A stretch of 64,000 nucleotides of DNA from Rhizobium sp. AC27/96 (GTDB lineage Bacteria > Pseudomonadota > Alphaproteobacteria > Rhizobiales > Rhizobiaceae). Below, one piece after another: positions 45,395 through 53,724 of this stretch. A model generated the notes under the pieces. It searched no databases. It was given only the letters and a program-made list of their open reading frames with translations, and was not told the origin of the DNA. Location: NCBI RefSeq assembly GCF_001692325.1, contig NZ_LXKN01000002.1, positions 124,001 to 188,000 on the forward strand, given 5' to 3'. The translations under genes and the position numbers were made by a program. Numbering within the stretch: position 1 is the stretch's first letter; the number at the start of each line of letters is the position of its first letter.

Positions 45395-46534
45395 TTAGCG
45401 ACCGCCCAATACCGTGCGGATTTCAACCAGGTTCGAGCGCACGCGCAAGATATGGAAACCCATGGTCGCCAGATGGCTTGGCATGAATGAACTGTCTTCA
45501 GGTCCGTTTGAGATGATCAGGGGCTGGATGCGCAGCGCCACTTGCAACTGCGTTATCGTATCCGCCCAAAGGGTGCCGACGCTACGCTCGGCTATAACCT
45601 GTTGGAAATCGGCGCCGGCCGCACTCAGAATGCCGTAGCTGGCATAAAGCTGGCCATAAGCGAACCAGAAGCGATCGTCCGCACGCGTGTCCAGCCAGCC
45701 ATAGCTGTGATCCGCGGCACGCTTGGCCAATATGTCTGCGGTGCTGCCAAGGTCGTTGGCAATGTGATCGACAAATTGCAGAAGGTTGTCGGCGCGGCCG
45801 TCGAAAATCGCCTTGCAGCTGCCAAGGTCGGTATTGAAGCTGCGCAGATTGGCAATTGCAGCGCGATAGTAGCTCGGCGTCGGCGTCTTAGGACCGAACG
45901 GATGCAGACCGAAATACCAGCTCGACTCGTCGAATTGCAGGTTGCCGCGCGCTTTCTGCAGGTCACTGTTGATGCCGGACGTTCCGCGCACGCGGCCGAT
46001 CGTGTCGACCAGCTCGGCCGAGGTGCGGCGGACGACCGAGTTTATGCCCCGCTGGAAAGACGCCTTGTTGTCGAGAAACGGCGTGTCGTCCCATGACATT
46101 CCGAAGAGCCCGAGCTTGTAAAGCAGCATCGAGGATATCCAAGCGTTCTGGTTGACGTTGAAGTCGGTAAGATCCGCGGCGACATCGACGACTGCGGAGG
46201 TTTGGCAGGTCTTTGCCGCAGCGGCAGCGGCCTGCTGCCCGCTTGCAGCAGGCAATTCCTGCCCGGCGGAAAACTTGCGGTCGGAAAACTTGTAGACATC
46301 CGGATAGGCCGTGTTGAACCCGCTCCAGATCTGCGTCTGCCAGACGAAGTAGATATAGAGCAAGGCGAGCAGGGTCACGAAGCCGACGACCGGCAGCTTG
46401 ATCAGCCAGTTTCGCTGCCGATACCAGCCATGCGCCGCCAGAAATGGCCAGGAAATCCCGACGAAGACCAATCCCAGCCACCGCGCAATGGCGCTGCCTA
46501 TCCGCCTCAAAACCGCTGTGATCGAGTCAAGCAT
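45395..46534 (-). CDS. DUF2333 family protein
   Basis: A 379-residue protein with one membrane helix near residues 46-68 (LPVVGFVTLLALLYIYFVW) and a large soluble domain expected outside the cytoplasm (NQNAWISSMLLYKLGLFGMS, SSWYFGLHPFGPKTPTPSYY, GWLDTRADDRFWFAYGQLYA). These blocks match DUF2333. The function is not established. AGGAGG is seven bases before ATG 46534; a GTG at 46540 is too close to that site. It lies downstream of the coiled-coil gene, 198 bases apart. Confidence 0.9.
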   Translation of the reverse strand: MLDSITAVLRRIGSAIARWLGLVFVGISWPFLAAHGWYRQRNWLIKLPVVGFVTLLALLYIYFVWQTQIWSGFNTAYPDVYKFSDRKFSAGQELPAASGQQAAAAAAKTCQTSAVVDVAADLTDFNVNQNAWISSMLLYKLGLFGMSWDDTPFLDNKASFQRGINSVVRRTSAELVDTIGRVRGTSGINSDLQKARGNLQFDESSWYFGLHPFGPKTPTPSYYRAAIANLRSFNTDLGSCKAIFDGRADNLLQFVDHIANDLGSTADILAKRAADHSYGWLDTRADDRFWFAYGQLYASYGILSAAGADFQQVIAERSVGTLWADTITQLQVALRIQPLIISNGPEDSSFMPSHLATMGFHILRVRSNLVEIRTVLGGR

Positions 46535-46732
46535 GGACACGCCTCCTAAACCGTAACGCGCATCCCGCCGACATGCGAAGGACGCACCACACTGAACCTG
46601 CGCATTGGCCCCGCCGAAAATCTCGTTCGATTTCCGTGCTGTAAGACCCAGTCTTCATTCGCGCTCAAGCAGATATGTGTTCTTGAGAGGAACAACAACC
46701 GTCTGCACCGAATTTTCGACGCTGGACGGCAA

Positions 46733-47752
46733 TCACTCCTCCGGTTGCGCATCGCCTGAAATTCCTCCCACCGCCGCGGACACAGGCAAGAGATGCGGCT
46801 CCAGCCGCCGCGTGAAAACCCGGTCGACATGCGCCTTGCGTGCCGCCAGATCATGCCCGGCGAGCACATTCGCTTCGAAAGCCTCGATCAAGCCCTGAAC
46901 CGCTTCAGGGCGCGCCGCCGCCAGTGATGGCGGATCGGCCTCCGGCTCCAATGCCTTCAGCAGGGCAATCCGCTGCTCGATGTCGATCGTGAGCTTGCCC
47001 GCCATGGCCCCGACGGCGGCGATCTGCGCATTCAAGACCCCTGCCAGTCCCTCATACATATCGATGAGACGCTGGCGCACCGTTCGGCCTGCCTGCAACT
47101 CCCTCTCCTGCTTGCGAATTTCATCCTGTTCGGCCAGCAGAACGCGATAGTCCTCATCAAGTTCCGCATGCATGTCGGCCTGGCGTATCGAAGGCAGGCT
47201 ACGCCGGTGATCGATGATCCTCGCCGTCATGGCATCGGCGGCGCGTTGCACCTCCTCAATCTCGAAATCGAGCTTCTGCCGCCGTTCGATCACGCCCTCG
47301 AGCTGGAGCTCGCATTCGTGAAAGCACTCTGCGAATGCAGGACGAGCCTGTTTTAACTGGAGATCGAGCGTGGCCGAGGCATTCAGGGCTGCATCGAGAT
47401 CGGCAATGATTGCCTCCGGTTTTGTGGGGCCGCCTGCCAGCTTCCTGCGCAGCAAGCCCGCATTCTCGAGGCCTGCCTTTTCGTCAAACAGCCGCCGATG
47501 CTGCAGATCGGCCTGCGCGGTTATGCGGTCCAGCTCCTTGACGAGCGACAGGGCAAGAAGTTTCCATCGGTCCAGCAATTCGATGGTCTCGCGCACCAGC
47601 GCTTCCTCCACCGGGAAATTGACGGTGTCGAAGCCCTCGCCCCGGGCGTGCCCGCCCAGCATCGCCACCGCCGCGCCTGCGCTGCCGATGGCGTCGTCGA
47701 GCGTGGCATGCGCCTTGTCGAGCGCGCCATCGAAGGAATGAGGTATGGCCAT
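46733..47752 (-). CDS. Coiled-coil hypothetical protein (339 aa)
   Basis: Not recognised as a named family. The protein is soluble and almost wholly helical, with long charged heptad-like stretches (AQADLQHRRLFDEKAGLENA, EGVIERRQKLDFEIEEVQRA, EDYRVLLAEQDEIRKQEREL). No signal peptide. GGGAGA precedes the ATG. It is followed by the DUF2333 gene on the same strand, which may be a functional partner. Confidence 0.78.
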   Translation of the reverse strand: MAIPHSFDGALDKAHATLDDAIGSAGAAVAMLGGHARGEGFDTVNFPVEEALVRETIELLDRWKLLALSLVKELDRITAQADLQHRRLFDEKAGLENAGLLRRKLAGGPTKPEAIIADLDAALNASATLDLQLKQARPAFAECFHECELQLEGVIERRQKLDFEIEEVQRAADAMTARIIDHRRSLPSIRQADMHAELDEDYRVLLAEQDEIRKQERELQAGRTVRQRLIDMYEGLAGVLNAQIAAVGAMAGKLTIDIEQRIALLKALEPEADPPSLAAARPEAVQGLIEAFEANVLAGHDLAARKAHVDRVFTRRLEPHLLPVSAAVGGISGDAQPEE

Positions 47753-47824
47753 GAAAGCAACTCTCCCCTGCCTCTGAAGGCGAGACTAGCTGCTTCCGCG
47801 CGACATGAAAATGGCAGCGCCATA

Positions 47825-48211
47825 TTATTGGGCGGCGACAGGATTCCTCAGATAGGCAATCAGATTGTCGAGATCCCTATCGCTCTTCAGGCCGGGAAAC
47901 GTCATCCTGGTGCCCTTCACCAGAAATTGCGGGCCCGGGAGATATTTCCGCAGGAGAGCTTCGTCCCAAACCTTGCCGCCAGCCCCGAAGGCTTTCATCG
48001 CAGTTGAGTAATTGTAATCCGGAAAGGTCGCGACCGGGCGACCGACAATGCCCACCAGCGATGGCCCGACGCGGTTCTCTCGCTCGGTTGCGGTATGACA
48101 GGCGGCGCATTTCTTGAAAACGGCGGCGCCGGCCACCACATCCCCATCCGCAAAGGCCGCGGAACCCGAAGCGACGGTGGCGATTGCCAGTGTCAGACAG
48201 AATAGCTTCAT
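47825..48211 (-). CDS. Class I c-type cytochrome
   Basis: A 128-residue periplasmic cytochrome c. The signal peptide is LFCLTLAIATVASGSAAFA; the haem motif is CAACH (KKCAACHTATERENRVGPSL) and the sixth ligand Met is in KGTRMTFPGLKSDRDLDNLI. The layout matches cytochrome c550/c2-like proteins common in Rhizobiaceae. ATG 48211 has GGAGG at slightly better spacing than ATG 48214. It carries electrons in the periplasm; partners are not in view. Confidence 0.93.
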   Translation of the reverse strand: MKLFCLTLAIATVASGSAAFADGDVVAGAAVFKKCAACHTATERENRVGPSLVGIVGRPVATFPDYNYSTAMKAFGAGGKVWDEALLRKYLPGPQFLVKGTRMTFPGLKSDRDLDNLIAYLRNPVAAQ

Positions 48212-48304
48212 CATGCCTCCCGATCGGCTCAATCCCGGCTGACCCGTGCTACCTTACGACAGGAAACGCCGTGACCACCCGCCGCAAAACGAAAGCGACG
48301 AGCC

Positions 48305-48886
48305 TCACTCCTCCGAAATCGCCGCTTCCCAATGGCGGCGGCAGAGCGAAACATACTTGTCGCTGCCGCCGATCTCGATCTGCGCACCCTCGCGCACGAC
48401 TTCGCCGGCACCGTCCAGTCGCACCACCATGGTCGCCTTGCGGCCGCAATGGCAGATCGTCCGCACTTCGCGCAGCTCATCCGCGATGGTCAGCAACTCT
48501 TGCGATCCGGGAAACAGCCTTCCGTGAAAATCCGTGCGCAATCCATAGGCCATGACAGGCAGGCCGAGGCGATCGACCACATGCGCCAGCTGCCACACCT
48601 GCTCGCGCGACAGGAATTGCGCCTCGTCGACAAAGACGCAGGCCAGCGGCTCGCTCGCATGCATGTCATCGATCAGCGCATAGAGATCGTCAGCGGTTGC
48701 GAAAGGTATGGCATCCATCGTCAGGCCGATGCGCGACGCGATCTTGCCACGGCCCGCGCGATCATCCAGCGCGGCAATGAAGGCGGCGGTGCGCATGCCG
48801 CGTTCCTGATAATTGTAGGCAGCCTGCAGCAGCATGGTCGATTTGCCGGCATTCATCGTCGAATAATGGAAGTAAAGCTTGGCCAT
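48305..48886 (-). CDS. tdk: Thymidine kinase
   Basis: Phosphorylates thymidine with ATP in nucleotide salvage (type II, 193 residues). P-loop STMNAGKSTMLLQAAYNY (near residue 9), Walker B-like CVFVDEAQFLSREQVWQLAH (near 85), lasso region AYGLRTDFHGRLFPGSQELL, and zinc ligands in TICHCGRKATMV and LCRRHW. ATG 48886 follows AAGGAGAA; the open frame upstream lacks the family start. Confidence 0.96.
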   Translation of the reverse strand: MAKLYFHYSTMNAGKSTMLLQAAYNYQERGMRTAAFIAALDDRAGRGKIASRIGLTMDAIPFATADDLYALIDDMHASEPLACVFVDEAQFLSREQVWQLAHVVDRLGLPVMAYGLRTDFHGRLFPGSQELLTIADELREVRTICHCGRKATMVVRLDGAGEVVREGAQIEIGGSDKYVSLCRRHWEAAISEE

Positions 48887-49120
48887 GACATTCTCCTTAG
48901 ATGCTTCATGGGTGCTCCGGGACGATAAGAAAAGATATTCTCGGCGAAAACCACAGGAAACAGGATCAATTCGGTTGCGGAATGCCGACTTCCGCAACCT
49001 TCGGCCCGAAAAATGGGGGCGTCGCAATCAGCCCCCTCAAACCGGCGCAAATACACTGTGATCGGTTGAAAATGTCAGTTATTGATGGTTGCTTGGGAAC
49101 GTTAAACTGGGAGTCACCTA

Positions 49121-50077
49121 ATGATAAAAATGACCCTTACCGCAGTCGCTTTCGCTTCAGCTCTTTCGGCCCTCACATTCGGCGCTACAGCGGCTTCCGC
49201 TGCCGAGCCCGCAAGCTGTAGCACCGTCCATTTTGCCGATGTCGGCTGGACCGATATCACCTCCACCACGGCAACCGCCTCCATCCTCCTGAAGGCACTC
49301 GGCTACGATACGGACGTCAAGGTCCTCGCCGTGCCGGTGACCTATCAGTCCCTCAAGAACAAGGATATCGATGTCTTCCTCGGCAATTGGATGCCTTCCA
49401 TGGCCGAGAACATCAAGCCGTTCGCCGAGGACAAGTCGGTTGAAACCGTGCGCGCCAACCTGGAAGGCGCCAAGTACACGCTGGCGACGAACGAAAAGGG
49501 TGCCGCACTCGGCATCAAGGACTTCAAGGATATCGCCGCCCACAAGGATGACCTTGACGGCAAGATCTACGGCATCGAGCCGGGCAATGACGGCAATCGC
49601 CTGATCATCGACATGGTCGACAAGAACACTTTCAGCCTGAAGGGCTTCGAAGTGGTCGAATCCTCCGAGCAAGGCATGCTCGCGCAGGTTTCCCGCGCCG
49701 ACAAGGAAGGCAAGCCGATCATCTTCCTCGGCTGGGCCCCGCATCCCATGAACACCACCTTCAAGATGACCTATCTCTCCGGCGGTGATGACGTCTTCGG
49801 ACCGAATTACGGCGGCGCAAACGTCTTCACCAACGTCCGTGCAGGCTATCTGCAGGAATGCCCGAACGTCGGCGCATTCATCAATAATCTCGTCTTCTCC
49901 CTGCCCATGGAAAACGAAATCATGGGCAAGATCCTGAACGACGGCAAGGAGCCGGAAGCAGCGGCAACGGAATGGCTGAAGGCCAATCCGGCAGCAGTTA
50001 CGCCCTGGCTCGCCGGCGTCACCACCAAGGACGGTGGCGATGGCCTGGCGGCGGTCAAGTCCAAGCTTGGCTTGTAA
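49121..50077 (+). CDS. choX: Choline ABC transporter, substrate-binding protein
   Basis: Binds choline in the periplasm for the ChoXWV importer. The 318-residue protein has a signal peptide (VAFASALSALTFGATAASAA) and the OpuAC fold: VHFADVGWTDITSTTATASI, VFLGNWMPSMAENIKPFAED, FLGWAPHPMNTTFKMTYLSG. Trp/Tyr residues in these motifs form the aromatic box for the quaternary amine. GGGAG precedes the ATG. The choW and choV genes follow, after a terminator-like hairpin. Confidence 0.94.
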   Translation: MIKMTLTAVAFASALSALTFGATAASAAEPASCSTVHFADVGWTDITSTTATASILLKALGYDTDVKVLAVPVTYQSLKNKDIDVFLGNWMPSMAENIKPFAEDKSVETVRANLEGAKYTLATNEKGAALGIKDFKDIAAHKDDLDGKIYGIEPGNDGNRLIIDMVDKNTFSLKGFEVVESSEQGMLAQVSRADKEGKPIIFLGWAPHPMNTTFKMTYLSGGDDVFGPNYGGANVFTNVRAGYLQECPNVGAFINNLVFSLPMENEIMGKILNDGKEPEAAATEWLKANPAAVTPWLAGVTTKDGGDGLAAVKSKLGL

Positions 50078-50088
50078 TAGTGGATTGA

Positions 50089-50115
50089 GGGGCGGCTAAA
50101 CCGCCCCTTTCTCTT
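50089..50115 (+). terminator. Hairpin between choX and choW
   Basis: GGGGCGG (50089-50095), loop CTAAA, CCGCCCC (50101-50107), then TTTCTCTT. It looks like an intrinsic terminator placed inside the operon, which would lower choWV expression relative to choX or protect the choX mRNA 3' end. Confidence 0.75.
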
Positions 50116-50241
50116 GCTTGGACGGACTGCTTCCTTCGCGTCCCGCCACCCCTGGGACAAGATCCCTGTGGCGCGACAGACCGTTATTCTTCGGCGGCAC
50201 CTTCCGGAAATACGAGATCATCGGATAAGCCGCCCCCAATC

Positions 50242-51099
50242 GTGGGCAAAGACGTGAACTGGTTAAACGATTACCGCCTCCCCATCGGGCCATGGGCCAA
50301 AGCAGTCGTCGATTGGCTGATAGCCAATTTCACTTGGTTCTTCGACGGCCTTTCCTTCGTTGTCGCGCATGGGATCAATGCGCTGCTGTTTTTGCTGCAG
50401 GCACCACATCCGCTGATCGTCGTCGTCGTTTTCGCCGCCGTCGCCTACTGGATGCGCCGAAGCATCACCATCACGGTACTGACCTTCATCGGTCTGCTCA
50501 TCACCATCAACCAGGGTTACTGGAAAGAGACGACGGAAACGCTCGCGCTGGTGCTGGCCTCGACCTTCGTCTGTATGCTGGTCGGCGTGCCCATGGGCAT
50601 CGCCGCGGCGCGCCGCCCCTGGCTTTATGCCATTCTGCGCCCGATCCTTGACCTGATGCAGACCATCCCGACCTTCGTTTACCTGGTGCCGGCGATGATC
50701 CTGCTTGGCCTTGGCATGGTGCCCGGTCTCGTCGCGACAGTCGTCTTTGCTATTCCTGCCGCCATCCGCATGACCCGCCTCGGCATCATCTCGACACCGC
50801 CCTCGCTCGTGGAGGCAGCCGAAGCCTTCGGCGCGACACCACGGCAGGTGCTCCGCAAGATCGAGCTGCCCTTCGCCGCGCCGCAGATCATGGCCGGGCT
50901 CACACAGACCATCATGCTGTCCCTCTCCATGGTCTCCATCGCCGCGCTTGTCGGCGCGCCCGGCCTCGGCGTACCCGTGCTGCGCGGGCTGAACAGCGTC
51001 AACGTCGCCAAGAGCTTCGATTCCGGCTCCTGCATCGTCATTTTGGCGATCATCCTCGACCGTATGTTCCGCGCCCCCGGCGAAGGAGACCGCTCATGA
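50242..51099 (+). CDS. choW: Choline ABC transporter, permease
   Basis: The 285-residue inner-membrane subunit of ChoXWV, with about six helices (NALLFLLQAPHPLIVVVVFA, ITITVLTFIGLLITINQGYW, LALVLASTFVCMLVGVPMGI). The ProW-type EAA loop is EAAEAFGATPRQVLRKIELP (near residue 191). GTG 50242 is one option; GTG 50254 (VNWLNDYRLPIG) is equally possible, and neither has a strong ribosome binding site. Its stop overlaps choV by four bases. Confidence 0.93.
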   Translation: MGKDVNWLNDYRLPIGPWAKAVVDWLIANFTWFFDGLSFVVAHGINALLFLLQAPHPLIVVVVFAAVAYWMRRSITITVLTFIGLLITINQGYWKETTETLALVLASTFVCMLVGVPMGIAAARRPWLYAILRPILDLMQTIPTFVYLVPAMILLGLGMVPGLVATVVFAIPAAIRMTRLGIISTPPSLVEAAEAFGATPRQVLRKIELPFAAPQIMAGLTQTIMLSLSMVSIAALVGAPGLGVPVLRGLNSVNVAKSFDSGSCIVILAIILDRMFRAPGEGDRS

Positions 51100-52145
51100 C
51101 CGCCGCCGTCGCATTCAACAATGTCAGCATTATCTTCGGTGATCGCCCGGACGCTGCGCTGAAGCTCGCTGATGAAGGTAAAACGCGCGATGAGATCGGC
51201 AAGGCAACCGGCATGGTGCTTGGTGTTGCCAATGCCACGCTCGAGATCGAAGAAGGCGAAATTCTCGTGCTCATGGGCCTTTCAGGCTCCGGCAAGTCGA
51301 CGCTGCTGCGCGCTGTCAACGGCCTGGCGCCGGTGGTGCGCGGGAATGTCATCGTCAACAGCAAGACCGGCCCCGTCGATCCCTATGCTTGCAGCCCCAA
51401 GGCGCTGCGCGATCTGCGCATGCACACCGTCTCCATGGTCTTTCAGCAGTTCGCATTGCTGCCATGGCGTACGGTCGCCGACAATGTCGGCTTCGGCCTT
51501 GAGCTTGCGGGGGTCCCCGACGCCGAGCGCAAGAAGCGCGTCGACGAGCAGCTCCAGCTCGTCAACCTGACGCAATGGGCCAATCGCAAGGTCAACGAGC
51601 TTTCAGGCGGCATGCAGCAGCGCGTCGGCCTCGCCCGTGCCTTTGCAACCGGTGCACCGATCCTGCTCATGGACGAGCCGTTTTCCGCGCTCGACCCCTT
51701 GATCCGCACCCGCCTGCAGGACGAACTCCTGGAGTTCCAGCGTCGCCTGAAGCGCACCATCCTCTTCGTCAGTCACGATCTGGACGAGGCGTTTCGTATC
51801 GGCAACCGTATCGCCATCATGGAGAGCGGCCACATCATCCAGTGCGGAACGCCGCAGGAGATCGTCAAGAACCCGGCTGATCAGTACGTGGCTGATTTCG
51901 TGCAGCACATGAACCCGATCAGCATGCTGACGGCACGCGATGTCATGCAGCAGGGTGTCGGCCATGCGACATCAGGCGGTTCGGTCACCGCGACAGCCAC
52001 CGCCGCCACCCCGCTTGTCGATATTCTCGATGCGCTGACGCGCCAGCCCGGCAATATCGGCGTTGTTGACAATGGCGCGATTATCGGAACGATCTCCGCG
52101 CAAGACGTCGTGGCTGGGCTCACCAGTCACAGGCGAAAGGAGTAG
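51096..52145 (+). CDS. choV: Choline ABC transporter, ATP-binding protein
   Basis: The 349-residue ATPase of the ChoXWV importer. Walker A LMGLSGSGKSTLLRAVNGL (near residue 60), signature LSGGMQQRVGLARAF, Walker B ILLMDEPFSALDPL, followed by the H-loop SHDLDEAF. A C-terminal extension (ATPLVDILDALTRQPGNIGV, IIGTISAQDVVAGL) is a CBS-type domain, common in ProV-like ATPases and linked to osmotic or nucleotide sensing. It overlaps choW by four bases. Confidence 0.94.
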   Translation: MTAAVAFNNVSIIFGDRPDAALKLADEGKTRDEIGKATGMVLGVANATLEIEEGEILVLMGLSGSGKSTLLRAVNGLAPVVRGNVIVNSKTGPVDPYACSPKALRDLRMHTVSMVFQQFALLPWRTVADNVGFGLELAGVPDAERKKRVDEQLQLVNLTQWANRKVNELSGGMQQRVGLARAFATGAPILLMDEPFSALDPLIRTRLQDELLEFQRRLKRTILFVSHDLDEAFRIGNRIAIMESGHIIQCGTPQEIVKNPADQYVADFVQHMNPISMLTARDVMQQGVGHATSGGSVTATATAATPLVDILDALTRQPGNIGVVDNGAIIGTISAQDVVAGLTSHRRKE

Positions 52146-52181
52146 TCGTTCACGCCTGCTCCCGTATTCATGGAGCCGTTA

Positions 52182-52673
52182 ATGAACGATAAACCATCCA
52201 TCATCCGGGAAACTGATGAGGATGCGCGCAAGCAAGCGCGTGTCCTCATGGACACGGCCGCTCACGCGGCACTTGCCGTCATCGATCCGGAAACCGGCTT
52301 TCCCTCCGTCAGCCGTGTGCTAACCGCCACCGATACTGACGGCGCCCCGGTCATTCTCGTCTCGGGTCTTTCGGCCCATACCAGAACCCTGTTGAAAGAT
52401 CCGCGTGCCTCCATCCTCTTTGGAGAACCGGGCAAGGGCGACCCCCTCGCCCATCCTCGCCTGACACTGCGCTGCCGGGCCGAGCGCGTCGAGCGTGAAG
52501 GCGCACCGCACGAGCGGATCCGCGGACGTTTCCTTGAATGTCACCCGAAATCGAAGCTTTATATCGACTTCCCGGATTTTGGCTTTTTTCGCTTCATTCC
52601 GCTCGATGCCAGCCTGAACGGCGGGTTCGGAAGAGCCTACATCCTGTCCTCAGAGGACATCGCGATTCTTTAA
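52182..52673 (+). CDS. HugZ/pyridoxamine-oxidase-fold protein
   Basis: A 163-residue split-barrel protein. ARVLMDTAAHAALAVIDPET, GFPSVSRVLTATDTDGAPVI and LSAHTRTLLKDPRASILFGE match the HugZ-type pyridoxamine 5'-phosphate oxidase relatives, some of which degrade haem. This one ends after the barrel and lacks the C-terminal haem-utilisation domain, so a flavin-dependent role is also possible. ATG 52182 has GGAG six bases upstream. It follows choV by 36 bases. Confidence 0.85.
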   Translation: MNDKPSIIRETDEDARKQARVLMDTAAHAALAVIDPETGFPSVSRVLTATDTDGAPVILVSGLSAHTRTLLKDPRASILFGEPGKGDPLAHPRLTLRCRAERVEREGAPHERIRGRFLECHPKSKLYIDFPDFGFFRFIPLDASLNGGFGRAYILSSEDIAIL

Positions 52674-53042
52674 GCTGAAAACAAATTGGTGACTGCAGTA
52701 AGACCGCGGAATAGTGCGAGAATTAGTAGCCCAACACCCTAGCGTAGCATCGACCATTATTGGTAGGTTGCAATCCAAATATACCGAAAATCGGCATATT
52801 TGTGGCCCGGAAATGCCCACAATCGACCTAATTTGGGTCATTTCGTGCCCCTGAGAGACATTGATCCCCCATAATTCCATCGCTTTGCTGTCATACATAC
52901 ATATCTAAAACAGCATACTCGATACCTTAAATTTAGGTATATACAATCTTCGACCCGTCTTGGTATTGTTAGATATCGGTTTGGGACCGGCAGAGAAATA
53001 GCACAAATTCTGATGTACGCCCCACATTTGGAAGTTTAAAAC
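52674..53042. other. 369-base AT-rich intergenic region with two palindromes
   Basis: No gene seen. ATAT(A)CCGA-AAA-TCGG(C)ATAT spans 52779-52799, and ATACCT-N7-AGGTAT spans 52922-52940. Both are suited to dimeric regulators. The region carries the promoter of the NolR-like gene. It is clearly more AT-rich than the coding flanks. Confidence 0.45.
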
Positions 53043-53360
53043 ATGAAGACAAGAAATTTAGCTGAACATTCCAATGTTGCGGCAGCATTATTATCAGCAA
53101 TGGCAAACCCGAAGCGTCTTTTGATCCTTTGCAGTCTTGTTAAAGGCGAAGTTCCTGTTGGCGTTTTGGCCAATCAGGTTGGCTTGAGCCAGTCGGCACT
53201 GTCTCAGCATCTTTCGAAGCTGCGCGCTCAGAAGCTCGTAAAGACACGTCGCGACGCTCAAACGATTTACTACTCCAGCACTTCGGAATCGGTCATTCGA
53301 GTTCTCGAAACGCTGGAAGACATTTATTGTGAACCTGAAAAAAGTAGATCGGCTGCTTGA
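53043..53360 (+). CDS. ArsR-family regulator, NolR-like
   Basis: A 105-residue winged-helix regulator. The core LLSAMANPKRLLILCSLVKG, VGLSQSALSQHLSKLRAQKL and RRDAQTIYYSSTSESVIRVL is very close to rhizobial NolR, the repressor of nodulation and growth genes, as I remember it. No metal-binding Cys pair (CxC) at the recognition helix, as in NolR. It could be NolR itself or a paralogue; the N- and C-terminal tails differ. A terminator lies about 105 bases downstream. Confidence 0.85.
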   Translation: MKTRNLAEHSNVAAALLSAMANPKRLLILCSLVKGEVPVGVLANQVGLSQSALSQHLSKLRAQKLVKTRRDAQTIYYSSTSESVIRVLETLEDIYCEPEKSRSAA

Positions 53361-53464
53361 AAGCTTTAACAAAGCCCGAAGTCTGCCGGCGAATGGTCCG
53401 ATGGGAATAATATGAAACCCTGAAGACCGCCTTGCTTTCATCACCAGGTGTTTAACTATTTTGG

Positions 53465-53493
53465 CCGGCAAATCTCTGATTTGCCGGTTTTTT
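53465..53493 (+). terminator. Intrinsic terminator
   Basis: CCGGCAAAT (53465-53473) pairs with ATTTGCCGG (53479-53487), followed by six T. It ends the NolR-like transcript. The remainder of 53361-53724 shows no gene. Confidence 0.9.
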
Positions 53494-53724
53494 CATGCGC
53501 ATTTCAACGGCGACAACGCAGCCAGCAGCCTTCACGAGGGGTTTCAGCCGACAGGCCGGCATCTCTTTCAGAGATAGCCAATTCATGGCGCCCTTCCCAT
53601 TCCGGCCACTATCTTTGCCTTGACGCCAAAAGGCCGGCTGATAATTTGACCAGGCAGTAAATATAATCACGCGACGTCACATCGCGATCGGGAAATGGCC
53701 CCCGAATGGCCATTGGAGAACAGC

